Part shown: piece by piece, positions 28,366-38,112 of the stretch
Layout: the number at the start of each line of letters is the position of its first letter
Numbering within the stretch: position 1 is the first letter of the stretch
Assembly: GCA_963797675.1 (NCBI GenBank)
Contig: CAWCQQ010000021.1
Location: 1-64,000, forward strand
Direction of reading: 5' to 3'
Length of the DNA stretch: 64,000 nucleotides
DNA from: DASQPR01 sp963797675
GTDB taxonomy: Bacteria > Actinomycetota > Actinomycetes > Mycobacteriales > Micromonosporaceae
The notes under the pieces: generated by a model
Told to the model about the DNA's origin: nothing
The model's database searches: none
Seen by the model: only the letters and a program-made list of their open reading frames with translations
Translations under genes and position numbers: made by a program

Positions 28366-28428
28366 GGGATCTTGGACTCACATGGTCGTCATTTCGGCTC
28401 GCGGACGACCATCCGAGTCCAAGATCCC
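28366..28428. terminator. Long hairpin after obgE
   Basis: GGGATCTTGGACTC (28366-28379) pairs with GAGTCCAAGATCCC (28415-28428), and an inner arm ATGGTCGTC (28382-28390) pairs with GACGACCAT (28404-28412). It lies between convergent obgE and the MFS gene and probably serves both. Confidence 0.85.
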
Positions 28429-28454
28429 TGCGCATCGCGGGGCACGGCAACCGG

Positions 28455-30173
28455 TCAGTCGCCGACGGTTGCGGTGTCCCGGGTTTCGGCAGGCGTTTCG
28501 GTCGGCGCGCTCGCCGGCGCCGGGGTCGGAGCCGGATCGCTCTTCACCAGCAGCACCGACAGTGCGGCCAGGCCCATCATGGCGATCGGCAGGACCAGCG
28601 CCACGCGCATGCCGTTCGTGAAACCAGCATCGAAGATGATTTTCGATGCGGCACCGATCTGTGCCTGAATCGGTCCGGGCAGGTGAGTGACCCATTCCGG
28701 CACGGTCGGCTTCCCGGTCACTTCGAGGCTGGCCGAGGCCGCATCCTTGAATCCCTGGACGAACTGTCCGTGATTCGCCGGCGGAATGACGCCCGCCAGC
28801 GGGCCGTTGATCTGTGTCTGGGCAGCGGCCCCGAGTTTCGACGAGAGCTGCGACTGCAGCAGCGCGGCGACCGCGGCCGAACCGATGACCGCACCGAGTT
28901 GGCGGGTCGTGTTGATGACGCCGGATGCCGCCCCGGCGAGCTTCGGCTCGACATTGCGCATCGCGATCGTCTGCAGCGGGGCAAACGTCATGCCCAGACC
29001 GAATCCGGCCACGATCAGGCCGGGCAGCAGATGCCACTGGGATGACCCCTCGTGGGCCGACGCGATCAGGATCCCCATGCCACCGGCGAACAGACCGACG
29101 CCGGCAAACAGAATCCATTTGCCGCGGCTGATCTTGTCCGAGAAACGGCCGGCGACCGGCGCGACGAACATCGAGATCAACGACATCGGTGCGGTTGTCA
29201 GGCCGGCTCGGAGCGCGGTCATGCCGAGAACCGACTGCAGATAGATCGTCAACGGCAGGAACAAGCCGAGCATGCCGAAGCCGATCGACGCGACGACGAA
29301 GTTCATGGTGGCGAAGTTGCGATTTTTGAACAGCGCGAACGGGACCAGCGGCTCCGCATCACGCTCCAGATATTGCATGTAGAGGAAGATGACCAGCAGG
29401 ATGACGCCGGCGCCGATCACCATCGGGATCGTGATCGGGCCCCAGACCTTGCTCCAATGGTGCGACTGGCCTTCGATCAACCCATAGGTGATCAGGAACA
29501 GCGAGATCGTGGATAGGGCGACGCCACCGAAATCGAGCTTGTGCTTCCGGTTCAGTTTGATGTTAGGCATCACGACCGCCGCGAGAATGACCGCGACGAT
29601 GCCGACCGGTACGTTGACGAAGAAGATCCAGCGCCAGCTCACGGACGTGACCAGCCAGCCGCCGAGGGTCGGACCGGCAACCGTGGAAACGCCTGCGACC
29701 GCACCCCACAGCCCGAACGCGGCTCCGCGCTTGTCGGCCGGGAAGATCATGGTGATGACCGACAGTGTCTGCGGCGTCAGCAGCGCACCGCCGACGCCCT
29801 GGATCACCCGGAAGATGATCAACTGAGTCGAGTTCTGCGAGAGGCCGCAGGCTGCTGAGGCCAGCGTGAAGACGACGAGCCCGATCAGGAACAGCTGTTT
29901 CGGGCCGTAGAGGTCACCGAGGCGTCCGGCCGTGATCAGCAGGACTGCGTAAACCAGGATGTAGGCATTCAGGATCCACAGGATGTCGGACAGTCCTGCA
30001 TGCAAATGGAGGCTCATCTGGGGAATCGCGACGTTCACGATCGTCGTATCCAGCAGAATCATGAAGAAGCCCAGGCAGAGCGTGCCGAGGATGAGCCACG
30101 GACTGTATCGGGTCGTCAATGCGGGCGGTGGACCGCCGGCGTGTTGCGGCGCTGCTGGTTGTGTCTCTGCCAT
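28455..30173 (-). CDS. MFS multidrug exporter, DHA2 (EmrB/QacA) type
   Basis: Proton-driven exporter of 572 residues with about 14 membrane segments. Motifs are DTTIVNVAIPQM in segment 1, LWILNAYILVYAVLLITAGRLGDLYGPKQLF (motif A), RVIQGVGGALLTPQ and GPTLGGWL (motif C, antiporter signature). The C-terminal tail is proline/alanine/threonine-rich. It is transcribed alone. A palindrome (TAGTCCA-GT-TGGACTA) lies 38 bases upstream of the start, suggesting repression by a TetR/MarR-type protein encoded elsewhere. The substrate is unknown. Confidence 0.9.
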   Translation of the reverse strand: MAETQPAAPQHAGGPPPALTTRYSPWLILGTLCLGFFMILLDTTIVNVAIPQMSLHLHAGLSDILWILNAYILVYAVLLITAGRLGDLYGPKQLFLIGLVVFTLASAACGLSQNSTQLIIFRVIQGVGGALLTPQTLSVITMIFPADKRGAAFGLWGAVAGVSTVAGPTLGGWLVTSVSWRWIFFVNVPVGIVAVILAAVVMPNIKLNRKHKLDFGGVALSTISLFLITYGLIEGQSHHWSKVWGPITIPMVIGAGVILLVIFLYMQYLERDAEPLVPFALFKNRNFATMNFVVASIGFGMLGLFLPLTIYLQSVLGMTALRAGLTTAPMSLISMFVAPVAGRFSDKISRGKWILFAGVGLFAGGMGILIASAHEGSSQWHLLPGLIVAGFGLGMTFAPLQTIAMRNVEPKLAGAASGVINTTRQLGAVIGSAAVAALLQSQLSSKLGAAAQTQINGPLAGVIPPANHGQFVQGFKDAASASLEVTGKPTVPEWVTHLPGPIQAQIGAASKIIFDAGFTNGMRVALVLPIAMMGLAALSVLLVKSDPAPTPAPASAPTETPAETRDTATVGD

Positions 30174-30210
30174 GTGTTCCCCCTCGGGCGGGTGCCGGTT
30201 GACCGTCGAT

Positions 30211-30226
30211 TAGTCCAGTTGGACTA
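30211..30226. promoter_or_regulatory. Putative operator of the MFS exporter gene
   Basis: Perfect 16-bp palindrome TAGTCCAGTTGGACTA, upstream of the exporter start at 30173. TAGTCC half-sites are typical of TetR-like repressors of DHA2 exporters. No regulator gene lies next to it. Confidence 0.65.
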
Positions 30227-30418
30227 TCCGGCCACCGGAGTAGATCGTAATCCCCGGCTGTCCTTGTCGCTCACGACAATTTCACGCGGGTACGACAGGT
30301 TCCACGATCGCGTTTTATGCAAAATGCTGACGATTCATCCGGTTGGCGACAATGCTGGCGGGTGGAGCGATCATGCGCTCTGCACGACGCGGCGCGGCGT
30401 ACCCATGGAGGCAAACAG

Positions 30419-31204
30419 ATGTCTAGTGACGGCGGACTGGGCGGCCTGCTCGGAAACCTCTTCGGAGGGAAGAGCGGCGGCATCGGCAAGGTATTGCAGG
30501 ATCTCCTCAGCAGCGGCGGCGCGACGAGTGCGCCCGGCGCGACCGACAAGCTGGGGGTTCCGATGCCGGAGACTCCGTCCGGCCCGATCCAGCCACCCGG
30601 CTCGCACCCGCAAGCGGCCCAGCCGCAGCAGCCCGGAATGCCGCAGCCCGGCATGCAGCAGCCCGGAATGCAGCAGCCCGGAATGCCGCAGCCTGGCATG
30701 CAGCAGCCTCAGCCGGGTATGCCGCAGTCCGGCATGCCGAAGCCGGGCATGCCGCCGGCCGGCATCCCGCAGGGCGGCCCGCAGCAGCCCGGCGTGAGGC
30801 CGCCACAGGTCGGCCAGCCGGGTATGCCGACGCCGCCACCGGCACCCCAGGCGCAGCAGATGCCGGCGGGAGCCGGCGCCGCGACTGCCGCCGGTGGTGC
30901 CGCGGCCTCGGCTACCGGCCTTGACCAGTTGCTCAACCGGCTCCGCAATGCCGGGCTCGGCGACCAGGTGAGCTCGTGGCTCTCGGACGGGCCTAACAAG
31001 ACGATCAACCCGCAACAGGTGACGCAGGCGGTCGGATCGCAACAGCTCTCCGACCTGGCCAAGTCCGCCGGCGTATCGCCGGACGAAGTGGCGAACGGGC
31101 TGGCGAAGGCGTTGCCGGACGTGATCAACGAGATGACCCCGCACGGCCAGATCCCGTCGGCATCGCAGGTGCAGAGCAGCGTGAACAAGCTGCTCGGCTC
31201 ATAG
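30419..31204 (+). CDS. YidB-family (DUF937) protein with PGM-rich linker
   Basis: Protein of 261 residues. The N-terminus SSDGGLGGLLGNLFGGKSGGIGKVLQDLLSS is followed by a low-complexity proline/glutamine/methionine region with PGMQQ and PGMPQ repeats (residues 65-125). The C-terminal YidB domain reads LDQLLNRLRNAGLGDQVSSWLSDGPNKTINPQQVTQAVG, then LAKSAGVSPDEVANGLAKALPDVINEMTPHGQIP. YidB proteins are small helical cytoplasmic proteins of unknown function. The repeat linker is unusual. ATG chosen at 30419. Confidence 0.88.
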   Translation: MSSDGGLGGLLGNLFGGKSGGIGKVLQDLLSSGGATSAPGATDKLGVPMPETPSGPIQPPGSHPQAAQPQQPGMPQPGMQQPGMQQPGMPQPGMQQPQPGMPQSGMPKPGMPPAGIPQGGPQQPGVRPPQVGQPGMPTPPPAPQAQQMPAGAGAATAAGGAAASATGLDQLLNRLRNAGLGDQVSSWLSDGPNKTINPQQVTQAVGSQQLSDLAKSAGVSPDEVANGLAKALPDVINEMTPHGQIPSASQVQSSVNKLLGS

Positions 31205-31270
31205 TCAAGCCGAGCACCGACAGTGGAGGACGCCGCGCTTGCGGCGCCCTCCACCGCCGATCGCAGCGCT

Positions 31271-32254
31271 TCAAGCAGCCAGTACGCCCATCGCGGCTGC
31301 CGCCCTCGCGACCGTGGCCGCCGCTCGTGGCTGGGCCTTGGCAGCACCCTTCGCGAGCAGTTTCCGGACTCGGTTCGGATCGGCCGCCAGCGGTGCATAG
31401 CGCATCTGGATCGGCGCGACGGTTGCGATCAACGCGTCGATCACAGCGGCTTTGAGCTGGCCGTACGAGCTGAATTGAGGCTCTAGTGTCCGTGGTGACG
31501 GCGAGCCGGTGCAGGCCGCGAGGATCTCCAGCAGGTTGGCGATGCCGGGCTTGTTCTCGGGGTCGTAACGGACATCCGAACCGGTATCGGTGACCGCCCT
31601 CTTGATCTTTCGTGCGATCGCGTCCGGCGGGTCGAGCAGGCGAACGACACCGGCCTGCGCCGACGTCGACTTCCCCATCTTTCTGGTCGGGTCGGTCAAG
31701 TCCATGATCCGGGCCGCGAACACCGGGTTGACCGCCTTCGGTACGACGAACGTGTCGCCGTAACGGCTGTTGAAGCGCACCGCGATATCCCGGGTCAGCT
31801 CGACGTGCTGGGTCTGATCGGTGCCGACCGGCACGTCGTGCGTGTCGTGCAGCAGGATGTCGGAGGCCATCAGGACCGGGTAGGTCAGCAGCGACAACCG
31901 GACCTGCGCCTCGTTCGACGCCTTCTCCTTGAACTGGATCATCCGATGCGCCTCGCCGTATCCGGTCGCGCATTCGAGCAGGTAGTGGAGCTCGGTGTGC
32001 TCCCGCACATGGGACTGGACGTAGAGCGTGGTCACGTCGGGATCGACGCCGGCGGCGAGCAGGAGCGTCGCGTTTTCGAGCGTTCGGGCGTGCAGATCGG
32101 CCGGACTGTGGTCGATCGTCATGCCGTGCAGATTCGCGACGAACACGATGGATTCGTCGTCGTGCTGGCCGGCCACCATCGGGCGGATCGCGCCCAGGTA
32201 GTTGCCGAGGTGCATGGAGCCGGTGGGCTTGAAGCCCGAGATGCGTCGGGACAT
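31271..32254 (-). CDS. trpS: Tryptophanyl-tRNA synthetase
   Basis: Charges tRNA-Trp; 327 residues, the normal length. The class I signature is GSMHLGNYLGAIRPMV, the signature loop RKMGKSTSAQAG replaces KMSKS, and TYPVLMASDILLHDTHDVPVGTDQTQHVELTRD is the conserved tryptophan/adenylate pocket. It lies about 150 bases downstream of a leader peptide with two adjacent Trp codons followed by a terminator hairpin, so its expression should rise when charged tRNA-Trp is scarce. Confidence 0.96.
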   Translation of the reverse strand: MSRRISGFKPTGSMHLGNYLGAIRPMVAGQHDDESIVFVANLHGMTIDHSPADLHARTLENATLLLAAGVDPDVTTLYVQSHVREHTELHYLLECATGYGEAHRMIQFKEKASNEAQVRLSLLTYPVLMASDILLHDTHDVPVGTDQTQHVELTRDIAVRFNSRYGDTFVVPKAVNPVFAARIMDLTDPTRKMGKSTSAQAGVVRLLDPPDAIARKIKRAVTDTGSDVRYDPENKPGIANLLEILAACTGSPSPRTLEPQFSSYGQLKAAVIDALIATVAPIQMRYAPLAADPNRVRKLLAKGAAKAQPRAAATVARAAAAMGVLAA

Positions 32255-32307
32255 GGTGCGCTCCTAAGGAAGAGGAGCGGACGCCCGCCGACCGGCCGTG
32301 GGACACG

Positions 32308-32332
32308 AAAAAGGCCGCCCGATCGGGCGGCC
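32308..32332 (-). terminator. Attenuator terminator of the trpS leader
   Basis: A perfect 20-base palindromic hairpin GGCCGCCCGATCGGGCGGCC (32313-32332), followed on the minus strand by five T residues (32312-32308). It lies between the Trp leader peptide and trpS. Confidence 0.85.
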
Positions 32333-32367
32333 GCGTGAGTGAGGGTACGCGAAAGGGTGGCCGCCGA

Positions 32368-32406
32368 TTAGGCGCGCCACCAGCCAAGATTCGCGTTGAG
32401 TCGCAT
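32368..32406 (-). CDS. trpS leader peptide (MRLNANLGWWRA)
   Basis: A 12-codon reading frame, ATG at 32406 to TAA at 32368-32370, with adjacent Trp codons at positions 9 and 10. The sequence around the TGG codons (GGTGG) can pair with CCACC further down to make a pause hairpin. The terminator hairpin with a T tract follows at 32308-32332. This is the arrangement of ribosome-mediated transcriptional attenuation. Stalling at the Trp codons should favour readthrough into trpS. Attenuation of trpS-type genes by such peptides is known in actinobacteria. Confidence 0.88.
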   Translation of the reverse strand: MRLNANLGWWRA

Positions 32407-32460
32407 GTCCGTCAGGATATCAGCTGACCGTGATGTGGGACAGGTCGATAGTGTGACCAG

Positions 32461-35005
32461 ATGGACAGCCTGACTCACGACGAAGCGATCGCCCGAGCGG
32501 CCGCGATCCGAGTGGACGCATATGACATCGATCTTGACCTCACCGTGGGCGACCGGATCTTCAGGTCCACCACGACGATCAATTTCACGTGCCGCGAACC
32601 GGACGCCTCAACGTTCCTGGACATCAAGCCGCAGTCGCTGAGCGGCATCTCGCTCGACGGTGACCAGCTGCCGGTCGCTGCGCTCGCCGACGGCCGCTAC
32701 CCGCTGGCCGGGCTGTCGCAGGGCACGCACGAGATCGTCGTGGTCGCCGAGATGGCGTACACGAACACGGGTGAAGGCCTGCACCGCATGGTCGATCCGG
32801 CGGACGGCAACGTCTACCTCTACGCGACCACATTCCTCGACGCGGCACCGCAGGTGTTCGCCTGCTTCGACCAGCCGGATCTGAAGGCCGCCGTGACCAT
32901 GCGGGTCACCGCCGATCCGGCCTGGACGGTCGCCGCGAACGGCGCGGGTGCCCAGGTCTCGCCCGGCCGGTGGGAGTTCACCACGACGCCGCCGCTGGCG
33001 ACGTACTTCGTCACGGTCGTCGCCGGGCCCTATCACGTGGTGCGATCCGAGCACGACGGCATCCCGCTCGGCATCCTGGCGCGCGCGTCGATCGCGTCGC
33101 ACGTGGACCAGCAGGCGGATGAGATCTTCCAGCTCACCGCCGCCTGCCTGGACCGGTTCCATGAGCTGTTCGGCGTACGGTATCCGTTCGGCAAGTACGA
33201 CCACGCGTTCGTACCGGAGTTCAACGCCGGTGCGATGGAGAATCCGGGCTGCGTCACCTACCGCGACGACTTCATCTTCACATCGGCGGTGACCGACAAC
33301 GAGCGCGAGGAACGCGCCAACGTCATCGCGCACGAGATGGCGCACATGTGGTTCGGCGACCTGGTGACCATGCGCTGGTGGGACGATCTGTGGTTGAACG
33401 AGTCGTTCGCCGAATACCTCGGCATGCGGGTCACATTCGAAGCCACCCGCTACACCGATGTCTGGACGTCGTTCGCGCTGTCCCGCAAGGCCTGGGGATA
33501 TGCCGCCGATCAGCGGCCGTCAACGCATCCGGTCGCATCCGACGTGACCGACGCGGAGGAGGCGCTGCTGAACTTCGACGGGATCTCCTACGCCAAGGGC
33601 GCATCGACCCTCCGCCAGCTGGTCGCGTGGCTCGGCGACGAGGCGTTCCTCGGCGGCCTGCGGGCACACTTCGCCAAGCACGCGTACGGCAACGCGACGC
33701 TCGCCGACCTTCTGGAGGCGCTGAGCGACGCCAGCGGACGGGATCTGTCCGAGTGGGCTCGGGTCTGGCTGCGCACTCCGCAGGTCAGCACGCTGCGCCC
33801 CGAAGTCACGCTGGACGCCGACGGCCGGTACGCGACGGTCGACGTGATCCAGACGTCACCGTCCCTGGCGCCGGGCGAGGCGCCGGTGCTGCGCCCGCAC
33901 CGGATCAACGTGGCCACCGGCGTGCTCGGCGACGACGGGTTGATGAAGCTCGACACGGTCGTCGCAGGTCGAGGTCGAGGGTGCCCGTACCCCGGTTCCG
34001 GCCCTGGCCGGCCGGCCCGCCGCCGATTTGCTGCTGCTCAACGACGGCGACCTGACGTACGCGAAGATCCGGCTCGACGACGCCGGCATGGCCGGACTGG
34101 CGACCACATTGCCTGCCGTCACCGACCAGCTCACCCGCGCGCTGTTGTGGAGCGCGGCCTGGGATGCCGTCCGTGACGCCGAGCTGCCGGCCGCCGTCTA
34201 CGTCGACGTCTGCGCCGCCGGTCTGCCGATCGAGGACAACGTCCGGCTGTTCGCCGATGTCGCCCACTATGCGCTGGCGTTCGCGATCGGTTGCTACCTG
34301 CCCCCGGAGCAGCGTCCGGCGGCCCGCGCCCGGATCAATGCCGCGTGCCGGATCGCGCTGGACGGCAGCGAGCCCGGCTCCGGGCGCCAACTGGCCGCGG
34401 CCCGCGCGGTCATCCAGTCCAGCGGCCCCGCTGATGCCGCGATGCTCCGGGCATGGCTGGACGCCGGGGCGGCACCGGACGGCCTCGTGCTCGACTCGGA
34501 TCTCCGCTGGGTCATCGTGTTGCAGCTCGCCGTGCTGGGTCTGGCATCGGCGGCCGATGTCGACGCGGAAGACGCGCGGGATCGGACCGCGACGAGCGCG
34601 ATCAACGCCGCGAAGGCGCACGCGTCCCGTCCGGACGCGGCGGCGAAGGCGGCCGCGTGGTCGAAGATCGTCGATGACGACTCGCTCTCCAACCACCTGG
34701 TGTGGGCGACCGCGGAAGGATTCTGGCAGGTCGACCAAGATGCGCTCACCGCGTCCTACGTGGACCGGTTCGTCGTCGACATGCCGATCATGGCGGCGCG
34801 ACGGGCGCCACAGGTCGCGGAACGACTGATGAAGTTGGCCTATCCGTCGACGGTGGTCGAGCCGGGTGCTCTCGCCGCGCTGACGGCCATGGCCGATCAG
34901 GGCGGACTGGCGCCGGTCCTGGCCCGGCTCGTCCGCGACGGTAACGACGACCTCGAGCGCGCGCTTGCCGCTCGGAGGTTGGCCACTGTTCACGGCTCGC
35001 GGTGA
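32461..35005 (+). CDS. pepN: Aminopeptidase N, M1 family (one +1 frame break)
   Basis: Zinc aminopeptidase of about 847 residues after correction. GAMENPGCVTYRD is the substrate N-terminus motif, HEMAHMWFGDLVTMRWWDDLWLNESFAEY the H-E-x-x-H-x18-E zinc site, and the ERAP1-like C-terminal helical domain follows. At about 33964 the frame changes: KLDTVV is in the first frame and QVEVEGARTPVPALAGRPAADLLLLNDGDLTYAKI in the +1 frame. One base is surplus just before CAG. Both parts are intact on either side. It is cytoplasmic (no signal peptide) and divergent from trpS. Confidence 0.9.
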
Positions 35006-35028
35006 CAGATCGGGCATAGCATTCGGGG

Positions 35029-36342
35029 ATGGTTTTTGATCGGGCCGAGTCGCAATCGGTCGACGAGCGGTCGTTCCGGCAGATGCATCGCCTCCGGACC
35101 CTGGTCGAGCGGCTGCTCGCGGTCGACGGTGGTCTCCAGGGCGAACGGTTGCGGGCCGCCGGGGTGACCTCCGGCGACGGGTTGACGCTCGATGATCTGG
35201 TCCGGCTGCCGATGGTTCGCAAGCCGGATCTGTGGGACAGCTATCCGTTCGGCATGCTGGCCGTGCCGATCGAGGACTGCGTGGTCGTGCACGGATCCTC
35301 GGGGACCAGTGGCCGGCCGACGCTTGTCGCGTACACCTCCAATGATGTTGATCTGTGGGCGCACGTGGTCGCGCGAGGTCTGGTCGGCGCGGGCGCGACC
35401 CCGCGCTCGCTGATCCACAATGCCTACGGCTACGGATTGTTCACCGGCGGCCTCGGCATTCACCACGGCGCTCGCGCGCTCGGCGCGACCGTGGTGCCGA
35501 TGTCCGGCGGCCAGACCGCGCGGCAGCTGCGCCTGATTCAGGATCTCAAGCCGCAGATCCTCACGTGTACGCCCAGCTACGCGATCTATCTCGGCGAAGC
35601 GGCCCGTGCCGAGGGCATCGATCCGGCGACGCTGTCGCTGCAGGTGGGCCTGCACGGCGCCGAGCCGTGGACGGATGCGATGCGACAGCAGATCGAGGCG
35701 CTGCTCGGCATTCGCGCGCTGGACATCTACGGTCTGTCCGAGATCATCGGTCCGGGCGTCGCCTGCGAGACGCTGGACTCGGACGGTTGGCTGCACGTCC
35801 AGGAGGACCATTTCCTGGTCGAAGCGCTCGATCCGGCCAGCGGCGAGCCGGTGCCGGACGGCGAACTGGGCGAGCTGGCGTTTACGACGCTGACCAAGGA
35901 GGCGTTGCCGCTGCTGCGGTACCGTACCGGCGACCTGGCCCGGCTCAACAGAGCGCCGAGCGGCGAGCGGACCACGGTCCGGATGAGCAAGATCGTGGGC
36001 CGCGCGGACGACATGCTGATCATCCGGGGCGTCAACGTGTATCCGAGCGAGGTGGAAGCGATCGTGCTCGGCCATGCCGCGATCGCACCGCAGTACGTGC
36101 TGGTCGTCGACGAACGCGCCGCGATGTCGCGCCTGATCGTGTGCTGCGAGCCGCAGTCCTCGGTGTCCGATCCGTCCTCGCTGGAGCATGCGCTGGTCGA
36201 GGCGATTTCGAAGCGGCTGAGCGTCTCGTGCGATGTGCGGATTCTGGCGCCCGGCACGCTCCCGCGCATTGAGGTGGGCAAGGCCCAGCGTGTGATCCGC
36301 TGGACATCGGAGGGTGAGCCGCCGGTGATCGGCCTACAGTGA
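35029..36342 (+). CDS. Phenylacetate-CoA ligase-like AMP-binding protein
   Basis: Adenylate-forming enzyme of 437 residues of the PaaK family. The P-loop is HGSSGTSGRPTLVAYT, followed by NAYGYGLFTGGLGIHHGARALGATVVPMSGG, YGLSEIIGPGVACE (adenine/acyl pocket), LRYRTGDLARL and the C-terminal domain GRADDMLIIRGVNVYPSEVE. It probably activates an aryl acetate with CoA. No other phenylacetate genes are nearby, so the true substrate is open. It starts 23 bases after pepN and ends 4 bases before nadD. Confidence 0.87.
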   Translation: MVFDRAESQSVDERSFRQMHRLRTLVERLLAVDGGLQGERLRAAGVTSGDGLTLDDLVRLPMVRKPDLWDSYPFGMLAVPIEDCVVVHGSSGTSGRPTLVAYTSNDVDLWAHVVARGLVGAGATPRSLIHNAYGYGLFTGGLGIHHGARALGATVVPMSGGQTARQLRLIQDLKPQILTCTPSYAIYLGEAARAEGIDPATLSLQVGLHGAEPWTDAMRQQIEALLGIRALDIYGLSEIIGPGVACETLDSDGWLHVQEDHFLVEALDPASGEPVPDGELGELAFTTLTKEALPLLRYRTGDLARLNRAPSGERTTVRMSKIVGRADDMLIIRGVNVYPSEVEAIVLGHAAIAPQYVLVVDERAAMSRLIVCCEPQSSVSDPSSLEHALVEAISKRLSVSCDVRILAPGTLPRIEVGKAQRVIRWTSEGEPPVIGLQ

Positions 36343-36346
36343 AGAT

Positions 36347-36964
36347 GTGAGTGACGCACGGCGTATCGGGATCATGGGTGGGACGTTCGACCCCATCCAT
36401 CATGGTCACCTGGTCGCGGCGAGCGAGGTCGCGGACAAGTTTGCGCTGGATGAGGTCGTGTTCGTGCCGACCGGCCAGCCGTGGCAGAAGTGCGATTCGG
36501 ACGTCAGCCCGGCCGAGGACCGCTATCTGATGACGGTGATCGCGACCGCGTCGAATCCGCGTTTCGGGGTCAGCCGGGTGGACGTCGATCGCCAGGGGCC
36601 GACGTACACCGTCGACACGCTGCGCGATCTTGCCGAGTTCTACGGCCCGAAAGCCGAGCTGTTCTTCATCACCGGAGCCGACGCGCTGGAGAAGATCCTT
36701 TCGTGGAAGGACGCCGAGGCCATGTTCGAGCTGGCCACGTTCGTCGGCGTGACCCGGCCGGGCTGGAATCTGTCCGCCGATCACCTGCCCCGCGATTCGG
36801 TCGAGCTGATCTCCGTACCGGCCATGGCGATCTCGTCGAGTGCCTGCCGGGAACGCGTACGGGCGGGGCATCCGGTCTGGTATCTCGTGCCCGATGGTGT
36901 CGTGCAATACATCGCTAAGCGACATCTGTACCGAAATGACGATGAACGGGATGCCGTGTCATGA
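36347..36964 (+). CDS. nadD: Nicotinate-mononucleotide adenylyltransferase
   Basis: Makes deamido-NAD from nicotinate mononucleotide and ATP; 205 residues. GIMGGTFDPIHHGHLVAASEVA contains the nucleotidyltransferase (T/H)xGH motif, FITGADALEKILSWKD is the NaMN-specific region, and ISVPAMAISSSACRERVRAG contains the I-S-S-(T/S)-x-x-R signature. GTG start at 36347. It heads the usual nadD-rsfS-gpgP run. Confidence 0.95.
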   Translation: MSDARRIGIMGGTFDPIHHGHLVAASEVADKFALDEVVFVPTGQPWQKCDSDVSPAEDRYLMTVIATASNPRFGVSRVDVDRQGPTYTVDTLRDLAEFYGPKAELFFITGADALEKILSWKDAEAMFELATFVGVTRPGWNLSADHLPRDSVELISVPAMAISSSACRERVRAGHPVWYLVPDGVVQYIAKRHLYRNDDERDAVS

Positions 36965-37040
36965 ACTCGGTACGGGAAGCAATCGGACCTGTGAGAGGCT
37001 TGTCTCTACGGTAAGGCCCGCTTTACGGAAGGACCATGCA

Positions 37041-37442
37041 GTGCCCGCATCTGAACGATCTATCGAGCTGGCTCTGACCGCCGCTCAGGCGGCCGCGGAC
37101 AAGAAGGCCGAGGAGATCATCCTCCTCGACGTCGCGGATCAGCTCGTGATCACCGATGTGTTCCTGGTCGCCTCCGCGCCGAACGAACGTCAGGTCATCT
37201 CGATCGTCGACGCGATCGAGGAAGCGCTGCTCAACCTGCCGGAAAAGGCGAAACCGATCCGCCGTGAAGGCGAGCGCGCCGGTCGTTGGGTGCTGCTCGA
37301 CTACGTCGACATCGTGGTGCACGTCCAGCACACCGAGGAGCGCGAGTTCTACGCGCTGGATCGGCTGTGGAAGGACTGCGCGCGGATCCCGTTCGTCGAT
37401 CGCGATCTCATGCCGGCCGCGAGCGACGCAGACACCGCGTGA
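37041..37442 (+). CDS. rsfS: Ribosomal silencing factor RsfS
   Basis: Binds L14 and blocks subunit joining in starved cells; 133 residues. The conserved core DVADQLVITDVFLVASAPNERQVISIVDAIEE and REGERAGRWVLLDYVDIVVHVQHTEEREFYALDRLW is intact. GTG at 37041 with GGAAGGA upstream. Its stop overlaps the next start as GTGA. Confidence 0.95.
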   Translation: MPASERSIELALTAAQAAADKKAEEIILLDVADQLVITDVFLVASAPNERQVISIVDAIEEALLNLPEKAKPIRREGERAGRWVLLDYVDIVVHVQHTEEREFYALDRLWKDCARIPFVDRDLMPAASDADTA

Positions 37443-38047
37443 GCCGTGTTCTGCTCTGGCGTCACGGCCAGACCGAGTGGAATGCCACCAACCGGATCCA
37501 GGGACACACGGACGTCGCGCTCGACGCGGTCGGACATGCGCAGGCCGCGGCGGCCGCGCTCGTACTGGCGGATCAGCATCCTGACGTGATCGTGTCGAGC
37601 GATCTGCGGCGCGCGGCCGATACGGCTGCCGCGCTCGCCGCGATCACCGGGTTGCCCGTACACGCCGATGCTCGCCTGCGCGAACGGTACTTCGGCGAAT
37701 GGCAGGGCCTGACCGGTGCCGAGGTGGCCGATGCGTACCCGGCGGACAGCGCGAGCTGGCGGCGCGGTGAGCCGAATATCGGCCACGGCATCGAACCCAT
37801 CGATGATCTGGCCAAGCGCGTCGCGGCCGGGATCCAGGCCGCGATCGCGCTGGCCGGCGACGGCACCGCGGTCGTCGTGACGCACGGTGGCGCGGCCAAA
37901 TATGTCCTCGGCGAGCTGCTCGGATGGTCGCCCGAGGTGATGCGGCGGCTGGGCACTCTCGGCAACTGCCGCTGGACCGAGCTGCACTACGACGACGGCC
38001 GTGGCTGGATCCTCCGGGCGCACAATGTGAGCGGCACGCGATCGTAA
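37439..38047 (+). CDS. Histidine phosphatase, probable glucosyl-3-phosphoglycerate phosphatase
   Basis: Phosphoglycerate-mutase-fold phosphatase of 202 residues. The catalytic motif RHGQTEWNATNRIQG is at the N-terminus, RERYFGEWQGLTGAEV follows, and the second histidine lies in VVTHGGAAKYVLGELL. In actinobacteria the gene in this position after rsfS often encodes GpgP of the methylglucose lipopolysaccharide pathway; this is inferred from position only. It is coupled to rsfS by GTGA. Confidence 0.85.
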   Translation: MSRVLLWRHGQTEWNATNRIQGHTDVALDAVGHAQAAAAALVLADQHPDVIVSSDLRRAADTAAALAAITGLPVHADARLRERYFGEWQGLTGAEVADAYPADSASWRRGEPNIGHGIEPIDDLAKRVAAGIQAAIALAGDGTAVVVTHGGAAKYVLGELLGWSPEVMRRLGTLGNCRWTELHYDDGRGWILRAHNVSGTRS

Positions 38048-38112
38048 CCGGTTCGAGATGCTGACTGATACGGTTCGCGAGTGAGCGGTTGTTTCGAGAG
38101 CGCGACCCCGGC

